In this document: in pieces, positions 14,385 to 21,372 of the stretch | How positions within the stretch are numbered: the stretch's first letter is position 1 | Layout of the letters: every line of letters starts with the position of its first letter | NCBI GenBank assembly: GCA_900756945.1 | Contig: CAAELZ010000095.1 | Coordinates: forward strand, 1 to 21,372 | Reading direction: 5' to 3' | Origin: an uncultured Collinsella sp. | GTDB taxonomy: Bacteria; Actinomycetota; Coriobacteriia; Coriobacteriales; Coriobacteriaceae | Length of the DNA stretch: 21,372 nt | Translations under genes and position numbers: made by a program | The notes under the pieces: model-generated | Database searches by the model: none | What the model was told of the DNA's origin: nothing | What the model saw: only the letters and a program-made list of their open reading frames with translations

Positions 14385-15959
14385 ATGGGAAAGAAACTCG
14401 ATAAGAAGGCCGAGCCTGCAGCGGGCAAGACGCCCAAAGGCATCAAGGTCGATAAGGCCATCAAAAAATTCCGCAAGCTCGAGGGCAAGCTGTGGACCCG
14501 CGAGTACCTGCTCAAGATTGCCGAGTTCGATGGCGCGACCATTGCTCCCGCCAACGGCGCCGCGGCCCGCGCCGATGCTATGGGCACCCTTGCCGGCGAG
14601 CATCACAAGCTGCTGACCAGCGAGAAATCCGTTGAGCTCGTACACTCGTTAGCGCGCGAGACGGTTGCAGGCGGACATGTAGACGACCCGCAGCTGCTCG
14701 ACGAGATCCGCGTGCTCGGCCGCGACCAGCGCGAAGCGAGCGTTGTCCCTACCGAGGAGGCCGAGGCCTGGACCAGGCTCACCTGCGAGGCCGACGCCGT
14801 GTGGCACAAGGCCAAGACGGCCAATGACTGGGCGAGCTTTGAGCCCTATGTGGACAAGATTGTGGGCCAGCTCAAGCATCAGGCCGAGCTTATGGACCCC
14901 AAGCGCGACCCATACGACGTTTGGCTCGACCAGTACGAGCGCGGCCTTTCCGCCAAGAGCTTCGATGCGTTTTGTGACGAGGTCAAGGCCACGGTCGTGC
15001 CGCTCGTGCACGCCATCGGCGAGCGCGGCCAGCAGCCCGCTGCCGACTTTTTGCACGCCCGCGTGCCCGAGGCCGCCCAGCGCGCCATGAGCTTCGACCT
15101 TATGAAGCTCGTCGGCCTGGACCTGAACGACACCACGCTTGCCTTTACCGAGCACCCGTTTAGCGAGGGCTTTGCCGTGGGCGACGCGCGCATCGCGACG
15201 CACATCTACGAGGACGACTGCATCTCCAACGTCTACAGCATCATCCACGAGGCGGGCCACGCCATGTACGAGCTGGGCGTCAATCCTGCCTATGCGCGCA
15301 CCTGTCTTGAAGGTGGCACCTCCATGGGCATCCACGAGAGCCAGAGCCGCTTTTTCGAGAACACCGTGGGCCGCAGCCGCGCCTTTATGGGCCCGCTGCT
15401 TGAGGTACTGCGCCGCCACGCGCCCGAGGTCTACGGCGACGTTGACGAGGACACGCTCTACCGCGCCGTGAACATCGCGCAGCCATCGTTGATCCGCACC
15501 GAGGCCGACGAGCTCACCTACCCGCTGCATATTATGGTGCGCTACCAGATCGAGCGTATGCTGTTTGCCGGCGAGGCCACGGCCAAGGATATCCCCGCGC
15601 TTTGGAACCGCTTTATGGACGAATACCTGGGCATTCCCGTTCCTGACGACACGCGCGGCTGTCTGCAGGATACGCACTGGAGCGGCGGCTCGTTTGGCTA
15701 CTTCCCCACGTATGCGCTGGGTAGCGCCTACGACGCCATGTTTGTGCCGGCCATGTGCCGCGACGGCGTCGACCTTACCGGTGCCTGCGCGAGCGGCGAC
15801 TTGGCACCCGTCCGTGCCTGGCTGGGCGAGCACATTTGGCAGTGGGGCCGCGCCAAGGACGCGCCGGAACTCATCAAGGGCGCCTGCGGCATGGACTTTG
15901 ACACCCGCTACTACTGCAGCTACCTGCAGGACAAGTTCACCACGCTCTACCAGCTGTAA
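14385..15959 (+). CDS. M32-family metallocarboxypeptidase (carboxypeptidase Taq type)
   Basis: The 524-aa zinc enzyme should remove C-terminal residues from peptides in the cytoplasm. The zinc site is clear: HEAGH at 288-292 (H288, E289, H292) and E318 in GIHESQSRFFEN. The 30-residue spacing from H288 to E318 is the same as H276-E306 in Thermus aquaticus carboxypeptidase, as I recall it. A lysine-rich N-terminal extension of about 25 residues (MGKKLDKKAEPAAGKTPKG) precedes the helical fold. The ATG at 14385 has AAGGA at 14374-14378, six bases away; another ATG at 14380 is out of frame. It is a single gene, divergent from pheST and convergent with glmM. Roles in peptide recycling are general to the family. 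Confidence 0.93.
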   Translation: MGKKLDKKAEPAAGKTPKGIKVDKAIKKFRKLEGKLWTREYLLKIAEFDGATIAPANGAAARADAMGTLAGEHHKLLTSEKSVELVHSLARETVAGGHVDDPQLLDEIRVLGRDQREASVVPTEEAEAWTRLTCEADAVWHKAKTANDWASFEPYVDKIVGQLKHQAELMDPKRDPYDVWLDQYERGLSAKSFDAFCDEVKATVVPLVHAIGERGQQPAADFLHARVPEAAQRAMSFDLMKLVGLDLNDTTLAFTEHPFSEGFAVGDARIATHIYEDDCISNVYSIIHEAGHAMYELGVNPAYARTCLEGGTSMGIHESQSRFFENTVGRSRAFMGPLLEVLRRHAPEVYGDVDEDTLYRAVNIAQPSLIRTEADELTYPLHIMVRYQIERMLFAGEATAKDIPALWNRFMDEYLGIPVPDDTRGCLQDTHWSGGSFGYFPTYALGSAYDAMFVPAMCRDGVDLTGACASGDLAPVRAWLGEHIWQWGRAKDAPELIKGACGMDFDTRYYCSYLQDKFTTLYQL

Positions 15960-16025
15960 GGATTGACCAGCACGCCATCGCCAACGCCAACCATGTTGAC
16001 GCCAATGTCTTAGCAACGTCAGCGA

Positions 16026-16124
16026 AAACGGCCCCAAGCGAGCAAGGTGACGTGAAATGAAAGGGCGCTGACCTTCTGGTCGCGCCCTTGAAATTGAACG
16101 TCAGATTGCCGCCTGGGGCCGTTT
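16026..16124. repeat. Long imperfect palindrome between the M32 gene and glmM
   Basis: The ends AAACGGCCCCAAGCG (16026-16040) and CGCCTGGGGCCGTTT (16110-16124) are near-perfect inverted repeats. Inner segments (GCAA..TGACGTGAAAT against its partner) also pair loosely. The centre is a stem AAGGGCGC-T-GACC / GGTC-GCGCCCTT with loop TTCT (16061-16089). The whole forms one hairpin of about 99 bases between two convergent genes, so it may terminate both transcripts although it lacks a long U-tract. It also resembles a small palindromic mobile repeat. Confidence 0.65.
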
Positions 16125-16136
16125 GCAGCGTCGAGC

Positions 16137-16166
16137 AGTTACGCGGTTTGGTAAAACCGCGTAACT
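16137..16166. terminator. Perfect 13-bp hairpin overlapping the glmM stop codon
   Basis: AGTTACGCGGTTT (16137-16149) and AAACCGCGTAACT (16154-16166) pair perfectly around GGTA, and the glmM stop codon (16165-16167) overlaps the stem. Neither side has a real U-tract, so it may block exonucleases or help termination rather than being a classical terminator. Confidence 0.4.
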
Positions 16167-17496
16167 AAAGAGTTTCTAGTGCGTTGGCGATGCGCTTCAT
16201 GGCGGCGTCGGCGGCTGCCTGGTCGGGGGCTTCGGCCAAAACGCGAATCACCGACTCGGTTCCGCTCTTGCGCACGAGCACACGGCCCTCGCCCGCCAGC
16301 GACGCCTCGGCCTCGGCGATGGCGGCCTGCACGCCCATGTTCTCGAGCGCAGCGTCCTTATCCGCCACGCGCACGGCAACCTGCGCCTGCGGCAGCAGCT
16401 TGCACGGGGCCGTGAGCTGCGAGAGCGTCTCGCGCTCGGCACGAATCACTTCCATCACGCGCAACGAGGTCATAATGCCGTCGCCCGTGCGCTCGATATC
16501 GCCAAAGATCGTATGGCCCGTCTGCTCGCCGCCCAGGCTGTAGCCGCCCTCGCGCATCTTGGCATACACGTGACGGTCGCCCACGCCGCTGGTCACGGCA
16601 CTCAGGCCGGCAAGCTCCAGCGACTTGACCAGGCCAAAGTTGCTGGCAATCGTCGGCACCACGGTACCGCCCGAGAGTCGCCCGTGCTTGTTCAGATACA
16701 CGCCGCACACGTACAGGATCTGGTCGCCGTCTACCACGCGACCGCGCTCATCCACGGCCAGGCAGCGGTCGGCATCGCCGTCGTAGGCAAAGCCCACGTC
16801 CAGCCCCTGCTCCACCACGTGGCGCTGCAGGCGCTCCATATGCGTGGAGCCGCAGTCGACGTTGATGTTAAAGCCATCGGGCGCGGCGTTGATCACGCGC
16901 ACGTCGGCACCCAGTGCGTCGAACACCGGCTTGGCCACCGAGGAAGCCGAGCCGTTGGCGCAGTCAATGCCGATCTTGACGCCCTGCAGCGAAAAGTTCG
17001 CGCTTGCGATGAGCGAGGCAATATAGCGGTTGCGACCTTGCATGTAGTCCACCGTGGCGCCAATGTGGTTGCCCGTTGCCAGCGGCACCTCGCTCTTGCC
17101 ATCGATATAGTCCTCGATGAGCTCCAGTACGTCCTCGTCCATCTTAAAACCGTCGCTATTGACGAGCTTAATGCCGTTATCGCAAAACGGGTTGTGGCTC
17201 GCGCTGATCATGATGCCGCAATCGAAGCAGCCTTCCACGGTCTGATGTGCTACGCCCGGCGTGGGGATCACGTGCAGCATATAGGCGTCCGCACCGCTCG
17301 CGACCAGACCGCTCACCAGCGCTGCCTCGAACATATAACTCGAGCGACGCGTGTCCTTACCCACGATGACGCGCGCCTTGCGCTCGCGGTTGGCGCCGTA
17401 ATACCAGCCCACAAAACGGCCAATCTTATAAGCGTGCTCTACCGTCAGCCCAACGTTGGCCTCACCGCGAAAGCCGTCGGTGCCAAAGTACTTCAT
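16165..17496 (-). CDS. glmM: Phosphoglucosamine mutase
   Basis: The 443-aa cytoplasmic enzyme converts glucosamine-6-phosphate to glucosamine-1-phosphate on the way to UDP-GlcNAc for peptidoglycan. It starts with KYFGTDGFRGEAN and has the catalytic phosphoserine S100 in ISASHNP. It also has the metal loop DGDADR at 239-244, the sugar-binding GGEQTGH at 322-328 (typical of GlmM rather than PgcA/ManB), and the phosphate-binding RKSGTES at 409-415. The length is normal. The ATG at 17496 has AAGGAG five to six bases upstream. A terminator-like hairpin ends about 20 bases upstream of the start codon and leaves no room for a promoter after it, so glmM is transcribed from farther upstream or through an attenuator. 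Confidence 0.95.
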   Translation of the reverse strand: MKYFGTDGFRGEANVGLTVEHAYKIGRFVGWYYGANRERKARVIVGKDTRRSSYMFEAALVSGLVASGADAYMLHVIPTPGVAHQTVEGCFDCGIMISASHNPFCDNGIKLVNSDGFKMDEDVLELIEDYIDGKSEVPLATGNHIGATVDYMQGRNRYIASLIASANFSLQGVKIGIDCANGSASSVAKPVFDALGADVRVINAAPDGFNINVDCGSTHMERLQRHVVEQGLDVGFAYDGDADRCLAVDERGRVVDGDQILYVCGVYLNKHGRLSGGTVVPTIASNFGLVKSLELAGLSAVTSGVGDRHVYAKMREGGYSLGGEQTGHTIFGDIERTGDGIMTSLRVMEVIRAERETLSQLTAPCKLLPQAQVAVRVADKDAALENMGVQAAIAEAEASLAGEGRVLVRKSGTESVIRVLAEAPDQAAADAAMKRIANALETL

Positions 17497-17507
17497 GCGC
17501 TCTCCTT

Positions 17508-17542
17508 ACAAAATAGGGGCGAACAGATTGCCTGTCCGCCCC
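17508..17542 (-). terminator. Terminator or attenuator between the DUF4012 gene and glmM
   Basis: On the minus strand GGGGCGGACAG pairs with CTGTTCGCCCC (one G-U) around GCAAT, followed by TATTTTGT. It is a good intrinsic terminator, 37 bases after the DUF4012 stop codon and directly ahead of the glmM ribosome site. Confidence 0.75.
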
Positions 17543-17579
17543 AAAATGGTACTCGATTATCTGCGCTACCAGAAAAACC

Positions 17580-19892
17580 CTACGCCGACGCGCTGTCGCG
17601 AGCCGCCTGGCATGTAGGAGTCTGACGCAGCGTAAGCGGCTTGTCCCCCGCCTCGGCTGACGTGGTCAGCGTATATGTGATCGTCGTCGTCTCGCCAGCA
17701 TGCAGGTCAACGGTGCCCGAATAGAAGGGGATTCCATGCCACGTAGCGGCGCCAAGACCAAACTGGGTGCCCTCGACGGTCAGATCAGTAATGTTGCCGC
17801 CCGTCGGGGCAAACAACGAGACATTCAGACGCTCGTCGTCGCGCGCGGCATCGGGCGCGCTCGCCGCGACGTAGTCGGGCAGCTTGCCGGCCTCCTCCTG
17901 CGTCATGATGTTCGTCAGGGTAACGGTGATGCGATACGAGCATGTGCCGTCACCGTTCTTGATGCCCTGGCCAATCTGCGTATCGGCATTCAGGTACCAG
18001 TCGAGCTTGGAGAAGCTCAGGTTGTTAAAGTAGACACCAGCAACGGGATCTTCACTCGGGTCATCCGGATCGGGCAGCGAGGCGTCGATGTTCATCTCCT
18101 TGATAGCGTTCTGCTCGTCATCGTTTTTCATCCACGCGATCAGGCGGCCCTCTTCGGCACCGCGCTCAACGGCGCTGACAAGCTTCGTAACATCGACATC
18201 GCCGATACCGCCAAGGATCTTGTCGAAGGCAGCGCTGGCGACGGATGCAAAGATGCCGTCCGACTCCTCGACCGGATAGTTCCAGTACACATCGTGCATG
18301 AGGACCTTTGCGGCGTTGGTGCCGTCGACAACCGTTCCGTCGGGCAGCGACACGTTACCGACCAGGCCCAGCAGATACTGCAGGAACACCGGGTCGATAC
18401 CAATGACGCCATCGACGTCCTGGCCATATTGAGATTTCCACAGGGCTGCGACACGCTGCGAGTTGCGGGGCCAATCAGGCGAATAGGTATTGCCCGAGTT
18501 GTACAGGTTACTGTGGTTGCCGAACAGCGCCTCATCCTCTTCGTCGACGCTCTCGACTGCCTCATCCTCGCTGAGTCCAATGCGGGGAACAAACTCGCCA
18601 ATCGACATCTGGCCGTCGGTGACCGAAATCAGGCCCTGCGAACCGCCAAAGCCGCCGCAGGCACGAATCTCGACGTTGTTCATGGCATACACAAGGTAGT
18701 TGCGCGTCTGGCCGTTGGCGCCGAGCATCTGGGGAAGGACGGGGGCGACCTTCTCCGCCGCGTCAACCGCGCCGTTGAGGGTGGCAAAGCCGTCCTTGGC
18801 CTTATCGACCAGCTCGGTCACCTGGGAAATATGAGTATCGCCAATGCCCTGGATCTTCTCGTTGGCGCTCTTGAACACCTTCGAGCTGCTGGAAAGCGAA
18901 TCGGCGACCGCCTGCAGCGCGGACACGTTAATCATGCCGTCCTGAAACAGCTTGCCGGGCGTGGCCTGCGAAAGGTTATCGGCCATGGGAACCAGCGCAT
19001 TGCTCGAGACATCGGACAGGGCGTCGATCATGGTGCGGGCCGCATTGATGTCGCTGCCATACACCGGGATAAACGAAGCCGCCGTCCACAGCGGGCTCGA
19101 GGTCTCCGCCTTCATGCTGTCGCAAAGCTCATCAATCTTCTTCGCGTCGTCAGGCAGCGTCGAAAAATCGCCCGACGTGACCTTGTCCTTAAGGCCACCG
19201 ACAATCTCGACGGCCTCCTTCGCTTCACTCTTTACGGTCTTTGCCGAGTTAAGCAGCATAAAGCCGCTTGCGCCAAGCGCAACGAGAAGCACCGCGACTA
19301 CAGCGGCAATAATGGCGCCGGTGTGACGCTTTTTGCGTTCGCCCTTGCGATGGCGATGACGGACCAGACCGTCAGAGGTCGAACTCGACGAAGCGTCGCT
19401 ACCGTAGTTCAAGCCAAAATCGTAATAATCTTCCTTGGAACCCGAGCCCGCAAACTCGGCACCGCTATCATCCAGGCGGGCGAACGTGCCAGTCTCGGAG
19501 GCACCGGTGTAAATCGTGCCAAGGTTACCCGTAAGCCCCGCGCCACCGGCAGAGGGAGTATTGTTGGCGGCCTTGCCGGCATTAACGTTGCCGGCGGCAT
19601 TTGCGGCGTTGGCAGCACCTGCGTTGTTCGCAGGTACCGAAGGAGCCCCGCTCGGCTGCGACGCGGAGGTTGCACCGCCCGCAAAGACATTCCCTCTTGC
19701 ACGGCCGGTCTTTTTTGCCTTTTGAGACTGCTCGTACAGAGCGGTAAACATCGCCGTCTCGCCCGGGGACACGCGCTTACTGGAACCGCCCTGTCCAGCG
19801 CCGCCCGGCGTGCCGGCCTTACCAGCCCCGTTCGGACGCGGCGGAACTGCAGGACGGCCGCTATCGCTGCCCTTAAAGTGATTACCAGCCAT
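17580..19892 (-). CDS. DUF4012 membrane-anchored protein with long disordered N-terminus
   Basis: The 770-aa protein has no known reaction. Residues 1-177 are rich in G, A, S, N and P and probably unstructured, with repeats such as AANAANAAG. A basic cluster (RHRHRKGERKKRH, about 178-190) precedes a single membrane helix at about 192-214, so the N-terminus is inside and the large C-terminal part outside. The DUF4012 core has NNVEIRACGGFGGSQG at about 405-420, matching the family's NNxExRxxGGF signature. The ATG at 19892 has GAGGA seven bases upstream and is preferred over a TTG at 19919. DUF4012 proteins often occur with exopolysaccharide or glycosyltransferase genes; none is adjacent, though glmM (a precursor-making enzyme) lies downstream. 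A cell-envelope role is inferred. Confidence 0.8.
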   Translation of the reverse strand: MAGNHFKGSDSGRPAVPPRPNGAGKAGTPGGAGQGGSSKRVSPGETAMFTALYEQSQKAKKTGRARGNVFAGGATSASQPSGAPSVPANNAGAANAANAAGNVNAGKAANNTPSAGGAGLTGNLGTIYTGASETGTFARLDDSGAEFAGSGSKEDYYDFGLNYGSDASSSSTSDGLVRHRHRKGERKKRHTGAIIAAVVAVLLVALGASGFMLLNSAKTVKSEAKEAVEIVGGLKDKVTSGDFSTLPDDAKKIDELCDSMKAETSSPLWTAASFIPVYGSDINAARTMIDALSDVSSNALVPMADNLSQATPGKLFQDGMINVSALQAVADSLSSSSKVFKSANEKIQGIGDTHISQVTELVDKAKDGFATLNGAVDAAEKVAPVLPQMLGANGQTRNYLVYAMNNVEIRACGGFGGSQGLISVTDGQMSIGEFVPRIGLSEDEAVESVDEEDEALFGNHSNLYNSGNTYSPDWPRNSQRVAALWKSQYGQDVDGVIGIDPVFLQYLLGLVGNVSLPDGTVVDGTNAAKVLMHDVYWNYPVEESDGIFASVASAAFDKILGGIGDVDVTKLVSAVERGAEEGRLIAWMKNDDEQNAIKEMNIDASLPDPDDPSEDPVAGVYFNNLSFSKLDWYLNADTQIGQGIKNGDGTCSYRITVTLTNIMTQEEAGKLPDYVAASAPDAARDDERLNVSLFAPTGGNITDLTVEGTQFGLGAATWHGIPFYSGTVDLHAGETTTITYTLTTSAEAGDKPLTLRQTPTCQAARDSASA

Positions 19893-19940
19893 AAAGAAAT
19901 CCTCGCAATTGAGTCGCAATGAAAAAATCCATAACGTTAC

Positions 19941-19957
19941 TAGTTTATGGCATTTTG
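19941..19957 (-). promoter_or_regulatory. Probable promoter element of the DUF4012 gene
   Basis: On the minus strand CAAAATGCC-ATAAACTA is nearly the same as CAAAATGCC-TG-ATAAACTA found upstream of the nuclease-like gene (5180-5198). TAAACT is a plausible -10, and the position (about 50 bases before the ATG) fits. No strong -35 is seen. The gap 19893-20041 shows nothing else that I can name. Confidence 0.4.
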
Positions 19958-20041
19958 AGCATCGACAGCTAAACTCCAGACACGGACGTCAATTGGCGAA
20001 AATGCGGCACAACACCTTTTCTGTCTTGGCGGCGGCGCCAG

Positions 20042-21064
20042 CTACACCGTGAGGAACATCATCATGATGATCATGGCAAAGCCGATAAGGTCGGTCGGCA
20101 AAAACACCGTGCCCAGCATAACGGCGCTGGTGATGGTCGCCGAAACCGGCTCCACAGTTCCGATGAGGCTCGCACGCACCGAGCCGATGTCCTTAACGCC
20201 CTGCATATAGAGCATGTAAGCAAAAAACGAGCCGATAACCACGAATACCGCGAGCGCCTCGACGCCGGCAGCGTCGAGTGCCGGCATATGCGCCCAAGGC
20301 TGCACGAAGACGCACGAGACCACGCCCGCCGTGAGCATTGCCGAGCCCGTGACGATGGGGCTGCCGTATTCGGGCAGGATCTTGGCGGGAATCACCGCCA
20401 TACACGTGGCGCTGACCGCACACATAAGGCCTGCGACCAGGCCAAGCGGCGATATGCTCAGACTGGTAGGGTCGCCGCCGGTAGCGATTAAAAAGGTGCC
20501 GCCCAGGGCCAACCCAATGCCAACGGCCTCACGCACGCGAGGCATGCGATGGTCGATCACGCAGGTGTAGCCCATAATGATGACCAGTTGCAGGCATTGG
20601 AGCACCGTCGCGGTTCCGGCATTGGTCAGGCGCACGGCCGAAAGATAACAAAACTGGTTGAACAGCAGACCAAAGGCGGTAAAGAGCAGCAGCTGCTTGC
20701 GATCGGCGGGTGTGGTCCAGAGCTTAATCAGGCGCTCGCGGTCGCGCGTAACAACCACGGCCATAAAGAGTAGACCGGCTAGAATCTGACGCACGCTCAT
20801 AAGCCACAAGGTGCCGACGTGGTAGGTATCGAACAGAAAGCTCGCGCTGGTGCCCGAGAAGCCCCAAAACGAACCGCCCACCAGCGTAGCCAAGACGCCC
20901 GTGATCATCTTGCGCGTCGAAGCGCTGTTCAGGCGGTCGCGCCATGCGCGACGGGTGTTGCGGCTGAGCTCGTCGGTGCCCTCGGGCACATCAATGTTCG
21001 ATATATCGGTCATCGGCACCGAAGACCCTGCGCCTTCGACCTGCTCGACACACTCTTCGCTCAT
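20042..21064 (-). CDS. EamA-family (drug/metabolite transporter) membrane protein
   Basis: The 340-aa protein has about ten hydrophobic segments arranged as two EamA repeats. The first starts near ITGVLATLVGGSFWGFSGTSASFL and the second near LGLVAGLMCAVSATCMAVIPAKIL; the latter ends with the typical RASLIGTVEPVSATITSAVMLG. Such transporters export metabolites or amino acids; the substrate cannot be told. A polar, cytoplasmic N-terminal extension of about 55 residues (MSEECVEQVEGAG onward) is unusual but has a good start: GGGGGAG lies four bases before the ATG at 21064. Translation could be extended upstream to 21271, but that segment has no membrane or domain character and no ribosome site. 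It lies about 150 bases ahead of the DUF4012 gene on the same strand, which has its own probable promoter. Confidence 0.85.
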   Translation of the reverse strand: MSEECVEQVEGAGSSVPMTDISNIDVPEGTDELSRNTRRAWRDRLNSASTRKMITGVLATLVGGSFWGFSGTSASFLFDTYHVGTLWLMSVRQILAGLLFMAVVVTRDRERLIKLWTTPADRKQLLLFTAFGLLFNQFCYLSAVRLTNAGTATVLQCLQLVIIMGYTCVIDHRMPRVREAVGIGLALGGTFLIATGGDPTSLSISPLGLVAGLMCAVSATCMAVIPAKILPEYGSPIVTGSAMLTAGVVSCVFVQPWAHMPALDAAGVEALAVFVVIGSFFAYMLYMQGVKDIGSVRASLIGTVEPVSATITSAVMLGTVFLPTDLIGFAMIIMMMFLTV

Positions 21065-21372
21065 TCCACTCCCCCGAAACAGTCTGGAAGCAATTCGGCT
21101 TACCTTACCACGGCGAAGGCACCAGCCGAAGGCTTGTCCGCTTATCGGTAGGACAATTCTGCAGACGTCTTTCCATAGCTCGATACCGCAATGGCCTTGC
21201 ATTATGCGACAGTCAAATCGCGGCAGCAGGCTCTTTTGAAATGGATATGACAAAGCCCCCGAATTCCACAATGTGGTTGATTTCCGATCTCAGCCGAACA
21301 CACTGAGCAAATAGGCCGTTCCCGCACCTAGCCGAACGCCCCGCGGCCCCTCCCGGGGCCCGGGGGCGCCGT
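21065..21372. other. Upstream region of the EamA gene and GC-rich right edge
   Basis: No gene is supported here. The EamA promoter must lie in this stretch but no convincing -35/-10 pair stands out. Visible structures are TTGTCC-N11-GGACAA (21134-21156), CCACA-A-TGTGG (21266-21276), and at the edge a very GC-rich hairpin (21337-21368). In that hairpin CGCCCC and GGCCCC pair with GGGGCC and GGGGCG around TCCC, interrupted by two mismatches. The edge may belong to a neighbouring terminator or element cut off by the window. Confidence 0.4.

Noticed and set aside
17700..19922. A 740-codon open frame on the plus strand opposite the DUF4012 gene
   Set aside because: It has no recognisable domain and a biased R/A/G/V/H composition; the opposite frame has a clear family signature, membrane helix and ribosome site.
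21134..21156. TTGTCC-N11-GGACAA as an operator for the EamA gene
   Set aside because: Six-base arms are expected by chance in a window of this size and no promoter could be placed next to it.
1..21372. tRNA genes, CRISPR arrays, transposases or phage genes
   Set aside because: I looked in all intergenic stretches and among the translated frames and found no cloverleaf, no regular spacer array and no mobile-element protein.

Overview
The window reads as a high-GC chromosomal segment of an anaerobic actinobacterium of the class Coriobacteriia, most likely a Collinsella. This is an inference from codon style, gene families (NikMN-type nickel permease, DUF4012 protein, a coriobacterial AbiEi/DUF559-like protein) and many GC-rich palindromes between genes. 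No database was searched. I see no rRNA, tRNA, CRISPR array, insertion sequence or prophage.

Layout from left to right. Positions 1-297 are non-coding and repeat-rich: an approximate direct repeat, a terminator palindrome and a long hairpin. A SERCA/PMCA-type Ca2+ P-type ATPase lies on the minus strand (298-2979). It diverges from pyruvate kinase pyk on the plus strand (3422-4882) across a 442-base, partly AT-rich region with repeated ATACGGTC-like motifs. A strong terminator follows pyk. Next comes a nuclease-fold-like protein of a coriobacterial family (5304-6377, plus), whose promoter is bracketed by a 16-bp perfect inverted repeat. Convergent to it are a zinc-dependent phospholipase C-like protein (6388-7224, minus) and an ECF-type nickel/cobalt uptake operon, nikMN-nikQ-nikO (10020 down to 7304). 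That operon is preceded by a perfect GTGTTAC-N14-GTAACAC palindrome just downstream of a good promoter, which matches a NikR-type operator.

Upstream is pheS-pheT (13879 down to 10188, minus) for phenylalanyl-tRNA synthetase. A T-box leader (13966-14247) with a UUC specifier and a terminator controls it. Divergent from pheS is an M32 carboxypeptidase (14385-15959, plus). It converges on glmM (17496 down to 16165, minus) across a roughly 100-base imperfect palindrome. Upstream of glmM lie a DUF4012 membrane-anchored protein (19892 down to 17580) and an EamA-family transporter (21064 down to 20042), both minus. The right edge is very GC-rich and ends in a strong hairpin.

Most genes are housekeeping: glycolysis, tRNA charging, cell-wall precursor synthesis and metal homeostasis. 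The less ordinary content is regulatory and structural: the predicted NikR operator, the T-box, a promoter framed by inverted repeats at the nuclease-like gene, a short promoter motif it shares with the DUF4012 gene, and three long intergenic palindromes of about 90-100 bases that may belong to genome-wide repeat families.
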